64,000 nucleotides of DNA from Phaonia tiefii (Eukaryota; Arthropoda; Insecta; Diptera; Muscidae). A model generated the notes under the pieces. The model saw nothing but the letters and a program-made list of their open reading frames with translations, ran no database searches and had not been told where the DNA came from. The stretch covers positions 153,226,578 to 153,290,577 of the forward strand of contig OZ008367.1 in the NCBI GenBank assembly GCA_963931995.1, in the 5' to 3' direction. Below are positions 33,166 through 42,859 of this stretch, piece after piece. Positions within the stretch are counted from its first letter, which is position 1. Each line of letters starts with the position of its first letter. The position numbers and the translations under genes are program-made.

Positions 33166-33848
33166 TACACAGAAAAAAATAAAAATCAATTTCAATTAAA
33201 AAATTTGTTTTGTTTCGATTAATTTTTTAATTGATTTTGGTGTATTCACGAAAATTATAATATTAATTAAAGGCATTTGTAAATTTGTCAAAAAAAAACT
33301 TCAATTAAAAAATTTGCAAATTTGATGAAAACATTTATTGAATTTTTTCAAAAATATTGATTAAGTATATAATCAAGTTAATTAAAAAAATTATTGATTT
33401 TTTTTAGCGATTTTTGATTAAATTTTGAATTGAATCAATTAAAATCGTTATTGCTTTTTTCAGCATGAAACCCCCACCCCCTGCGACGACGCTAAAAAAC
33501 TAGTCTGTTCCATTTTTAAAGCGATTTTATTCAAGGTTTCGTAGATACACAAGTACTTATATCTATAAAAAATTAAATTTTTTACAATTTGGATTCATAA
33601 TCGGAACTAATGTCCGGTTTTCTTAAGCGAGAACGAGAACAGTTATTGAGGGAATGCAATTAATTCAACAATAAATTCTATTGCGTTGTCGTAAATTATT
33701 TTTCTTTTGTTTTTATGACTGAAAGAGTGAAACTGGTCTGGTGGTTCTGGAGAAACATTCAATTTATCTGCTCCTTCCGCAGCAACAGTCACTTCATAGT
33801 CGCATTCCTCTCTTCTGCGTATTCACAGCTTTGTTGGAGAAATGTATT

Positions 33849-34157
33849 AAAATAAAATAAATAAATGGTTTCCCATTACATCCCATGAAGGGACCGGGGA
33901 GAACTTCTCACAATCACTGAGCTGTGCGCTTTCCAGTTTTCACTCGCTGATTGGGACCTACAGTTTTACACCGATTCCGAACGGTAATTTGAGAAGCTTT
34001 TTCATGGCTAGATACTCGATAGTGTCGCCGTCACTATGCGAGGTGACCGCCGCTGAAAGACATTTTTTTTTGAAGGTGGTCAGAGCCGGGTTCGAACCCA
34101 GGATCTCATGTACAAGAGCCGCGCACACTAACCATTGCACCACCGACGGCCACTGGT
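33849..34157 (-). mobile_element. tRNA-derived SINE, copy 3, inside family E
   Basis: The 10-bp target duplication GAAATGTATT is perfect (33839-33848, 34158-34167). Copy A of family E has the unoccupied site. Head: A-box-like TGGTGCAATGGTTAGTG, B box GGTTCGAACCC. Tail: CCATTTATTTATTTTATTTT. Confidence 0.95.
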
Positions 34158-34180
34158 GAAATGTATTGCTTTTATTAAAT

Positions 34181-34396
34181 TCAGGGCACTCTTGTTTTAC
34201 ACTCTTGTTTAAAATGTCTAAGAAGGTGGGTCTTAAAGTTTATTTTTACGTGAAATTTTTGAAAACAATTTTCGTGTAAACAATTGTATGTGGCATAAGG
34301 CGGCAAAGTGTCTATTTTCAAGTGCATAAAAAATGTTTGGGGACAACCACATTTTCCATTGCAAACAAAACACTGAACGCAAACACTCATTTCCAA
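34181..34396 (-). CDS. C2H2 zinc-finger ORF of family E (71 aa exon)
   Basis: The ORF starts MEMSVCVQCFVCNGKCGC and then has TYNCLHENCFQKFHVK followed by INFKTHLLRHF. The second part is a canonical C-x4-C-x12-H-x3-H finger. The first has C-x2-C but only one His. It ends at a stop after KQECKTRVP. AGAAGGTGGGT near the end (on the minus strand) could be a splice donor that would join it to the downstream ORF. Copy A carries the same ORF with a one-base deletion. A DNA-binding role is inferred; similar finger ORFs occur in repetitive loci of insects (from memory). Confidence 0.55.
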   Translation of the reverse strand: MEMSVCVQCFVCNGKCGCPQTFFMHLKIDTLPPYATYNCLHENCFQKFHVKINFKTHLLRHFKQECKTRVP

Positions 34397-34963
34397 AAAA
34401 ATTTATTCAACAACACTTGCCAATTAAACACAACTACCAAGAACGCAGTTTTAATCACTAAACAAAACAATTTAACACTATTATTCTTTAAGTTCACAAA
34501 ATAAAATCTTTCAATCAACAATAAACGAATTACAAATAACAACAGTGTTGTATATCAAAGACTAGAGCCTTACGAAAAGTGACGACGACGGCTGGGGACT
34601 CAGCCGCCAGATATATTGAATCCCAACGGTGCTATAAAATTCAACTTTCTGTAAAATACTTTATCACAACAATTTTTGTTTACAAAACTTGTTTATATTA
34701 AGGTTTGTTAAGAACATATCATGCATATTTATATTAACTTAGAAAGATTCACAGCAAAAATTCGATAATGCACTCAAAAATTAAACATTTTTAGCTCCAT
34801 AGATTTGCGCCTTGCCAACTCCAAGTTCTGTTGTAAACTCAAAAAATAAATTGTAAATATAATTAAAAATTTAATTGATTCAATTAATTTTTAATTGAAT
34901 TTTTTGAAAAAATTCTATTATATTTTTAATTGAAATTTACAGGCCAATATTTTTTCCTGTGTA

Positions 34964-35560
34964 GGAATTCACTCAAAGGTATTTCTCTCACGCGTCATAT
35001 CTTGATTATTTTATACTTTTTGCGTAGTTTATGGAATTATACTTCAACATGGTTGGAATTTGTATAGTTATATACAATAACACTATCAAAAAGCTGCTCG
35101 TGTATTGAAATATGCAATGAAGAGAGTAAGAAAGAGAACAGAGAATGATCAGAGAATCACTCATTGTGTTTGTTGTCATTTGAGTGAAGAGAAATTTTGA
35201 CTGTCTACTTGTACATCGTTTTTGGGATTCTCAAAAAGGATGTACAGGTAGAGAAGAAAAAACCGGTGCAATTTGCCAACCCTAGCAGAAGAGAACCAAA
35301 AAAGTAGACGCGATTCACTCAAACGTATTTCTTTCCCGCGTCATAACTTGATTGTTTAATACTTTTTTCATACTTTATATAATTTTGTTTAAACATGGTT
35401 GGAATTTCTATAGTTAGATAGAATAACATCATCAGAAAACTGCTCGTTTATTGAAATACTCAACGAAGAGAGTAAGAGAGAGAGCAGAGAAACGACGCGC
35501 TTCACTCGTTTTCTTTGTTGGCATTCCACTCCATGAGTAAATTTTCTTCTGTATACCATA
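34964..35560. repeat. Family F, further copies
   Basis: The half interrupted by E continues at 34964 (GGAATTCACTCAAAGG) to 35230. A second, more diverged F copy spans 35265-35560 (CAATTTGCCAACCCTAGCAG to GCATTCCACTCCATGAG). Confidence 0.75.
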
Positions 35561-35624
35561 GTTGCTTTATGGGATTCTATGGCACAGCTGATCGAAAAGG
35601 TACTAGGCCGATGATGTAGAATGA

Positions 35625-35768
35625 GAGAGCAAAGAAGACACGAACTAATTTTAAATAGTATTTATTGATACTAATGACAGCTAAATTATGTTTTATTTTG
35701 TTTGCATTGAACGAAAATACGCATTCCCTTTGATTTCTGTCCGTTTTATGTCCAACGAAAGTGCTAGG
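35625..35768. repeat. Second copy of the 145-bp repeat
   Basis: Pairs with 30060-30212 in the same orientation. It runs into CTACCACCTCGTCGTCATGAAGAG, similar to 25848. Confidence 0.75.
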
Positions 35769-35829
35769 CCTACCACCTCGTCGTCATGAAGAGGCATCGA
35801 AGAGAGTAATAGCAACTCTTAAGTATTGC

Positions 35830-35898
35830 TCTATGGTTAGATACAATAACACCATCAGAAAACTGCTCGTGTATTGAAATATTCAATGAAGAGATTAA
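35830..35898. repeat. Family F fragment, left of Harbinger G2
   Basis: ATTGAAATATTCAATGAAGAGA continues after G2 as GAGAGCGAACAG (37088), so G2 cut the F text GAGAGTAAGAGAGAG at TAA. Confidence 0.75.
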
Positions 35899-37084
35899 CA
35901 GCCCGATTCTGGCAGGGTTACAAAAGTCACCACGGTTACTATTTGACAGCAATGTGACAATTGTCACAAATCGGTATTCTGACTCATTTTTTTGGTGACA
36001 AAAGTAACAAAAATTGTTACCTGCCAAAGAGGTGGTAACAGTGCGTGACAGCTGTTTTATTTGCCAGAAAGTTGATACAAAATAAGTTTATAAATTCTGC
36101 ATGTAAACAATAAAACTCTATACGGGAAAAATTAATAATATATTTTGTACCAAAACGACAAGAGGGCATAATTAAATGAAGGAATGACTTTTGTTACTTT
36201 GTCTTATGGAAATGGAGCACAAAGAAGAAAGAACTTGCTTTTGTGTTAGAAAGATTGAAAATGTGCGAAAAGTATTACAAAACTTTTAACGTAAATATCT
36301 CCGGTCTTTCAAGGGATATTGTTGAGTAATATACCTTCAAAAAAAAGCCAAGGTCTTGCGTATTATCGGAACCTGCCAAAAATTAAGTATAATTGGACAT
36401 TTATTTGAAAAAAAATTAAATTGTTAGTAGAAAAGTGATGTTAAAAAACGTTTTTTTAATTAGCTCCCCTATGGGCTGATAAAAGTAAATATGTTTATAC
36501 ATTGATTTACCAGATCGGATTATAAATCCCGGAGATACGAACGATTATATACTCAAGCTTTAAAGGCCTATATCTCAAGAATTTGACCGACCGCGGGGGG
36601 AAAAACAACTTTTTGAACTCAGCGCAGAAGCTTTTGTCGGTGGTAAAATTTTGTTATAGATCAGAGAGTTGGCGCTAAAGTAAATATCGTGTTCTATATG
36701 GCGCCGACGTGCAGTATTCTTCCGCTTAGCATCTCTGGATGTTCCTTGAGGAAGGCAATATAGCATTCCAACTGTGCCTTTGCGGTGCGCTCAAATTCCC
36801 TAAATAATAATGTATTAATTTTAATTCAATAAAACATAAATATATGAAATAAATACTTACTTTTCCTTTTTTACCGCGTTCATTTTGTTCAGAAAACCAT
36901 ACATATGTTTTTGTTTTTTGTCCCTGCTTTTGACAACCTGTTATTGTGAGGTGAATTATTTGTTACGAGGTGAATTTTTCGTTGTCACTGTGTTACCAGA
37001 ATACCAGATACAAACAACGGTTACAACTTTGTAACAATTTTGTGGTTACAATTTGATTGTTACCTCATACACAGAATAGGGGTG
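35899..37084 (-). mobile_element. PIF/Harbinger nonautonomous element G2
   Basis: Ends CAGCCCGATTCTG and (inverted) CACCCCTATTCTG are flanked by TAA on both sides (35896-35898, 37085-37087), the 3-bp target typical of PIF/Harbinger. The left part has text such as ATGGAAATGGAGCACAAAG that may derive from a nuclease ORF. The right part encodes a zeste-like protein on the minus strand. No complete DDE nuclease is present. Confidence 0.87.
36570..36883 (-). pseudogene. Zeste/Myb-SANT-like protein of Harbinger G2, two exons
   Basis: ATG 36883-36881 opens MNAVKKEK, exon 1 of 23 nt. The donor GTAAGT is at 36860-36855, the acceptor TTATTTAG ends at 36800, and the intron is 61 bp. Joining restores the frame: EFERTAKAQLECYIAFLKEH then PEMLSG. 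This matches the start of the zeste-type DNA-binding domain (hydrophobic spacing, EHPEML). A frameshift near 36725 follows. The shifted frame gives FSANSLIYNKILPPTKASA, the expected second half. PIF/Harbinger elements commonly encode such a Myb-like partner beside the nuclease (background). Splicing is inferred from the sequence alone. Confidence 0.72.
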
Positions 37085-37114
37085 TAAGAGAGCGAACAGA
37101 AAAACGACGCGTTT

Positions 37115-37262
37115 CACTCGTTTTCTTTGTTGGCATTCCACTCCGTGAGTAAATGTTCTTCTCTATACCATAGTTGCTTTATGTTGGGTTCAAAAAGCAA
37201 CTATGGTATAGAGAAGAAACTTTACTCATGGAGTGGAATGCCAACAAAGAAAACGAGTGAAG
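37115..37262. repeat. Near-perfect palindrome of F sequence
   Basis: The left arm from CACTCGTTTTCTTTGTTGGC (37123) to CATAGTTGCTTT is mirrored from AAAGCAACTATGG (37193) to GAAAACGAGTG. Arms are ~66 bp with one or two mismatches and a loop of about 10 bp. It is a head-to-head F dimer able to form a hairpin. Confidence 0.9.
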
Positions 37263-37504
37263 CTCGTCTGTCTGTATAGATGGCTGGTCAACATGGTAAC
37301 TGCTTTAAACCTTTGAGGACAATAATGACATTTTGTCATTGCCTATTATTTAACCAAACTTAGTTTGGAATTAAAAATGGGTGTTCTCGATCAGAGCTTA
37401 AAATTTCAGGCTGATTTTCATTGCTAAACAGATATACTGACTGTAACTACGAAAATAATCCGAACAAACTGACATAAAACCGCATACACAAAAAAAATGT
37501 TGTC

Positions 37505-37810
37505 TGCGCTTGGTTAGCAGAGGGCATTCGACCAAACTGTGATCGATTTTGTCATCGTCATTGGATATCTCAGGTACCAGTAGCGCGGAGAAATGATATA
37601 TCCATATTCCCAACATGCTGTGCACATCTGTAATGATATTTCCGTCCTTGTTTTTACAGAAAGGGCTTTTGACTTTTTGGTAGGCTTCGTTCTTCCTTCT
37701 GTATTTCTCAATTTTCTCACTCTCGCGTTTTCCCACTGCCGTTTCTTGCGCCTAAAGAGACGGTTTACCTCCTTTCTTTTTTCCTTATACTGCTCAGTCC
37801 ATGGTAAAAT
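37505..37810 (-). mobile_element. RTE-like LINE fragment, copy 3
   Basis: The minus strand reads PWTEQYKEKRKEVNRLF, RRKKRQWENAR, then RKNEAYQKVKSPFCKNKDGN and IITDVHSMLGIW, the linker between endonuclease and RT. It is homologous to 1610-1870 and to 63480-63697 of the other copies. It is the least decayed of the three here, with one frameshift near 37720. Confidence 0.8.
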
Positions 37811-38014
37811 GAGTAAGGTAAACTCGTTAGAACAGCTGTTTTCAACATATTTCTTGCTTAGGTGTCAGTCTTATGTCAAATTCACATGCATTTTGTTGTT
37901 GTACTTTTTTGTTTACTTTTGCAGTAGATACACCCATGAAGAAAATTTGACAGATTATGGACACCAAACAAAATGCCTGTGTTTGTTGTAACAATTCCTA
38001 GTGAGTTTACCTTA

Positions 38015-38474
38015 CATGAAACACATAGAAGACGACAGGCTACATGAACACACGACTACAAATGCCGCTGACTGCAAATGTAGACGTGTGGCAGCTACTG
38101 AATTATTTTCAAGACGGCAACTGCAAAGTAAACAGCTGATCTGTAATGTTGACGTTTGTGTTATTTGTGTTAGAAGAAAATAAAATATCTGGAGAAGATT
38201 TAATAAATATTATTACAAACATAACAAAAATTGTGAAAACAGTTGATTATTCTGTCAGTGGTGCCACTTCAGGCATTGACAGCTCTAACCTGTTGATTGT
38301 CGCCCACTCAAATAGAAATTAGTTTAATTCAACTACAGCTACATAAGTAGCATAGACAACAACCTGCAGTCGTGTCGCCTTGCCGTCGTTAAAATATTCA
38401 CTTGCATATAAACGCATGTATTTTATATTTGACAGGTTGTGGTCGGTAGCCTGTCGTCGTCTATGTGTTTCATG
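38015..38474. repeat. Family H MITE, copy 1
   Basis: Ends CATGAAACACATAGAAGACG and (inverted) CATGAAACACATAGACGACG extend ~30 bp with few mismatches. The internal word AAACAGCTGATCTG is shared with H2. No ORF with a known domain. Confidence 0.82.
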
Positions 38475-38741
38475 CTTTACAATTGTCTGAAACAGTGCCA
38501 TACGTGCGACTTCTTTTCATCATTTGTATGCTATGCGACAGTCTTCATCGTTCCAAAGTTTGTTGCGAAGCGGTTTTTCAAAAACAAGTACGGTTGTTGC
38601 GGCAGTTTTGGTAGAGTCGGAAATGGGTTTCTACTGCGCTTCAGGACGTAATCGGGCTGGGCCCTGTGCCAAAAGTTGCGAGAGTTCCTTGTCTAGGCTC
38701 TGGCTGCATCTGATAATTTTTCTCTATACCATAGTTGGTTT
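38475..38741. other. Unassigned segment between H1 and H2
   Basis: A GC-richer 86-codon frame at 38524-38784 (SGRNRAGPCAKSCES) has no domain I recognise. F-like TCTCTATACCATAGTTG ends it (38720). Confidence 0.3.
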
Positions 38742-39638
38742 ATGCATTAAACACATAGACGTCAGCAAGCTGCACGACGACTGACTTCAAATGTCGTTGG
38801 CGACATTTGTCGTTGTGTAGCCACCTTTTTAAATATTTTGAAAACGGCAGCTACAGCGTAAACAGCTGATATTGTGATGCCAATATGACGTTTATTAGAC
38901 ACACAAACAAACGATTTTTGTTCTACAAAATAATTTATTGAAAAGAGTATTTGTTTTTGTAATTTCTTTACACGAAGTACATGCATATGTTTTATTTTCA
39001 TTATATTTTGTTTATTAATGAGTGGATTAGAATACATTCCGAAGAGGCAGGAAATATTTAAAAGGCGAAGCCATATTTTGGCATACCTCCGGACGAAGAC
39101 CGGCTATACAAGAAATCTTTATATAGCGAAATTATATTTTAGCATACCAAGAAGAAATAAAAATACATTCCGTTTTTCACTGAATATGTGTGGTTTTTTT
39201 TACAAAACGTGAAAAATTGAACGCGAGTTTGGTTTTGTGCACCTTGAACGCGCATAGTACAACAATAAATTTTTCAGGGCAGAAAATTTTTCAATTCAGA
39301 ATTATTTGTTTCAACTACGCTATCGACCAAAAAAAATTCGAAAGCCGGCTGATAAAACATTTAATAAATCCCAAAATGTTTGACACAAATTTTCAGTTTT
39401 TAGTTAAACGCCTTTAATCTCCAAATTATTACAACTACTTTAGTGCATTACCAACACTGTATCTGATATTGTCGCCTTTCAAAATAGAAATTAGTTTATA
39501 TTGGCGACAACTGCAACGGTCGTTGTGCCGTCGTGCTGCTGTGACGCCGTCAAAGTAATCATTTTCATATAAACGTGTGTGTTTTAATTTTGACAGGTTG
39601 TCGCTCGAAGCTTGCTGTCGTCTATGTGTTTAATGCAT
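38742..39638. repeat. Family H MITE, copy 2
   Basis: Ends ATGCATTAAACACATAGACG (left) and its inverse at the right, continuing with AGCAAGCT. Internal GTAAACAGCTGAT and GACGTTTATTAGAC parallel H1. The TTAA inside the ends could be a TTAA target site, but H1 has no TTAA there, so this is unsettled. The middle is AT-rich without a recognised protein. Confidence 0.8.
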
Positions 39639-41189
39639 TATTGTTGGAATATACTACACTTTGACATTGATTTATTTAAAATGGGGACACCACTCAGAAG
39701 TCGTCTTATCCGTTAATCGAGCGATCATCGAAGAAACACTGTCTCAATCAAACAGCCTTTCTTACCAAAGTAGTCCAGGCCTAATTAAAGACAAAGTTCA
39801 AAACCTCACGCTACAGACAAAACTATACCTCTTCATCGCGGGTGTGGTATTTTTCATTTTGCAATGAAAGTAATTGAAGACTGACTACAGAAATGATCCT
39901 GTGAAGTATAGTCTTAAATTTTTAGTGCACAAATCCAACTTTATCAATTCAAATGAGAATGAATCAAATGAGAAGTACAAAGAAGAAGTGAAATAGACAA
40001 TATTTCAACAGACATCGAAGTGTTGATAATCCATTGTATTTTTGTATTTAAAAAAGTTGTAGTCATCAAATGCCACCAGGGATGACACATAATATTGATC
40101 GAAAACTACCACAAAAAATATTTTAAAATAGTACTTATTTTATTTACATTAATTTCCAAATGTTTGCTTATTTTGCTTAGAAAATATATTTATTGAAAAA
40201 TGATTTTATTAAAACAACTTCTACATATGTTTAAAATTTATTTTCCTAATTCCTTTTAAGCTAACAGTGCACATTTTGTTTGAATCTGTCGGAGGTAAGA
40301 TTCTATTGTCTTAGCCTCAATTACTCTCTTAGGCCTAATTTTTGAGTAGAAAATCATCTTTGATCAACGATCAAACATGATTTAAAATCTGAATTAATTT
40401 TTTAGGGTTATAGTTAATTGCTGTCTAAACAGCCAAAGTTGGGCATTTAAACTATGATCAAGTGACCATATTATTTTGACAGAAAACAACAAGAAGAACA
40501 AACACAAAGCTTCTTTAATTGTTAATGTGAACAATTATAATCACCATCCTAGTTGAAATAACAATAAAAACGTATCATTTAACTCGTAGTGCAGTTAGAA
40601 CTTTATTTCTGCTCAAATATTCTCCAATTTCATAAAATATTTTGTATTTTATCCCTTCACTTTTGTTTTGCAAATGGCGTCAGTTTGATATATTGTAACG
40701 ATTAGCCGATAAATGTATGAATACCGGGTATTTTTCATAGCATTTGCCACTGTTGCCACATGGTAGTAAGATTATTTGACAAAGCACTGAAAAACTCTTT
40801 TCGTATTTAAAGTCAGATCAAACATAAATCAAAATCAACTGATTACCAAATAACTTAGGTCTTAGGCTCAGTTTTTATATGGTTAATTAAAATCATAGGT
40901 AAACAGTTGAATTAGAATTATTTATATAATATTTGTGAACCACCTAATATAGTAGTCGGAGTGTTGCTGAACACAATGAATGCTGGCAAATAAAATAGTA
41001 TGTAGTCGGTGGATGGTTTGAAACTGTTCCATTTGTACACGATAATACCACTCACTTGGATTTTTATATTTTTTTTTTGCAACTTGTTGTATATTATCAG
41101 CTTATTAATTTGTATATTTAAATATATTTATGTACTGTGTGGCACAAAGAGTACCAAAATGGTACCAAATTATTTACTTTATCAACCCT
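39639..41189. other. Unassigned AT-rich sequence
   Basis: A 68-codon frame at 39661-39867 ends in a hydrophobic stretch (LYLFIAGVVFFIL). It has no match that I know and may be chance. No other structure. Confidence 0.3.
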
Positions 41190-41410
41190 GACCTACAATT
41201 TGCTTAGTGATAAGCTAATGCTGTGATGTGGAGCTGACGTCAATGGTGGTAGTTTGGTGTCTGTTGTTGTTCGTGTGACGTAGAAACACATGGTCCCATA
41301 AATATCTGAACACACTCAACTGCTTGGTAATGCTAAGGTGACCGAATGTGCATGAATATAATGTGTGAATCGTTACTGTGTTCTGACTGTATTCGAGTTT
41401 CATATTTTTT
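41190..41410. repeat. Repeat shared (inverted) with 46780-46930
   Basis: TAGAAACACATGGTCC and AATGCTAAGGTGACC here correspond to GGACCATGTGTTTCTA and GGTCACCTTAAGCATT on the other copy. Possible old MITE; ends not defined. Confidence 0.5.
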
Positions 41411-41835
41411 GAAAATCACTTCAGATTCAGCAAAATTTAGATCAGTATACTCGATTTAAGCTATGAAAATGATTTTTCAATGCAAAACCTTTCGAATTCG
41501 GTAAATTCGGTAGGTCCTTATCACTGAGTCCCAATCCACTTACGTCGTCCCTCTCTCTCCAACGAACTCGAGTCGCCGGCGACAAAAGTTTCCCTGTGTG
41601 GATTGGGACTGATTCTACTAAAAAGAAAGACACAGTTCACTGACTGTGAGGAGCTCTCTGCTACCCCTCCATTGGATATAATGGGATACTAAGTTTTTCA
41701 AACACCAGTGGAGTAGTTTCACTAAGGGTAATCGATTCGAACAAACCTTCCCCCCAAGTTATCCCTTATATTCACGTTCTACTTATATTTAACATTTTTG
41801 TTATAATTTGTGAAAGACATATCCTTCTGTTCTGT
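41411..41835. other. Unassigned sequence
   Basis: Nothing recognised. Confidence 0.3.
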
Positions 41836-41839
41836 TTTG

Positions 41840-42130
41840 CTGAAGTCCAGCTTTTGTATGGAAGACACCATAAAGGTGATAGCAAATACGCCCTATTTCA
41901 AGTGCAATGAAAATATTGTCTAATGCATAATTTCATTGCGATCGGTTCGAATCAGTTTAAGAACAATTAACATGTTATTAAATTTCTCGATTTGGTTTGG
42001 AGGTGCCACGAAAAGCGTGGAAATGATGTCCATTTGCAGTACATGCTGCCAAAATTTTACAGCACTTATCGTGTTGGTCAGCCAGACATGGCTCAATCAC
42101 CCTAATAATAATGTAGACCGAGGGTACAAT
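41840..42130. repeat. Relic of the 155-bp array family
   Basis: CAGCTTTTGTATGGAAGACACC, ATTTCATTGCGATCGGTTCG, then AGCACTTATCGTGTTGGTCAG and CCAGACATGGCTCAATC follow the order of the 2.2-3.35 kb array end. A short CATA microsatellite follows at 42135. Confidence 0.65.
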
Positions 42131-42859
42131 ATGTACATACATACATATATATTCTTTTATGCTGGGATGAGGTTATAACACGGTGGAACAAAATGAAACT
42201 TTTTCGAAAATAACTAGGTAAAATAACAATATACGTGTATCGGGGCTTTGAAAGTTTACGTCTTCAATATTTTTAAAGGCTCATGGTCATGTTGCCCTAC
42301 TCTGTTTTTTGATAACAACAAATAAATCGTCCACATGTTTTGATTTTTGGCTTCGCCCCCAATGTGTCGAGTACTGAATCCAATAATACCTCCATAATAG
42401 TGTATTCAAAACCGAATTCGGTTAACCGAATTCCGGCCGGTTAACCGTACGTTGGTTTTTCAAAAAGTGATATTTTCGAAGAACCGGTTTCACCGGTTAT
42501 TTCAAGTCAATTAACCGGTTTCTCGGTTTTACACATTTAGATTACAAATCTAAATCCTTTTTCATAGCTCACTATGGTTACCGACCCCATCCGACAGTCA
42601 CAAAAGACTTTGCTACTATTTATTTCGCCGATAGTTTTCTGAAATAAGTTGTCCAAGGCAATATAAGTCATATCTGCCAACTCCGATTTAGATGTAGGTT
42701 CTTGAACTAATGACATCACAGGTAGTACGTTAGCAGAAATTCATAAAACAATAAACAGGATTCTCAATCCAGAAAGAAGTACAGCATGTCCAAACGTATA
42801 TTTACTCAACGATGATGTTGCCTAACTGGGGAAGTCCAATATTCAAACAGATAGGTTGA

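Larger units (their letters stand above)
33168..34961 (-). mobile_element. Family E element, copy B (TA-flanked, carries zinc-finger ORF)
   Basis: Terminal repeats CACAGAAAAAAAT and (inverted) CACAGGAAAAAAT are flanked by TA (33166-33167, 34962-34963). The flanks join to an intact F sequence (GTGCTAGGAATTCACTC), confirming insertion. Subterminal AATTAAAAAATTTG-rich text occurs on both sides. The coding strand is minus: a C2H2 exon (34396-34181), then, past the SINE, a remnant of the second ORF seen in copy A. There is no transposase motif that I know. Length without the SINE is ~1.48 kb, close to copy A. Confidence 0.85.

Noticed and set aside
36570..36883. A host zeste-type transcription factor gene
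   Set aside because: It lies inside TAA-flanked terminal repeats and a second copy occurs in G1, so it belongs to the mobile element.
38524..38784. An 86-aa ORF as a host exon
   Set aside because: No recognised domain, no convincing splice sites, and it runs into F and H repeat sequence; left as unassigned.
38742..39638. A piggyBac-type TTAA target site for family H
   Set aside because: TTAA appears in H2 but the corresponding position in H1 is ATGA/TCAT, and pairing extends past it, so it may be part of the ends.
39661..39867. A small membrane protein gene
   Set aside because: Only a short hydrophobic tail supports it; length and composition are compatible with chance in AT-rich DNA.
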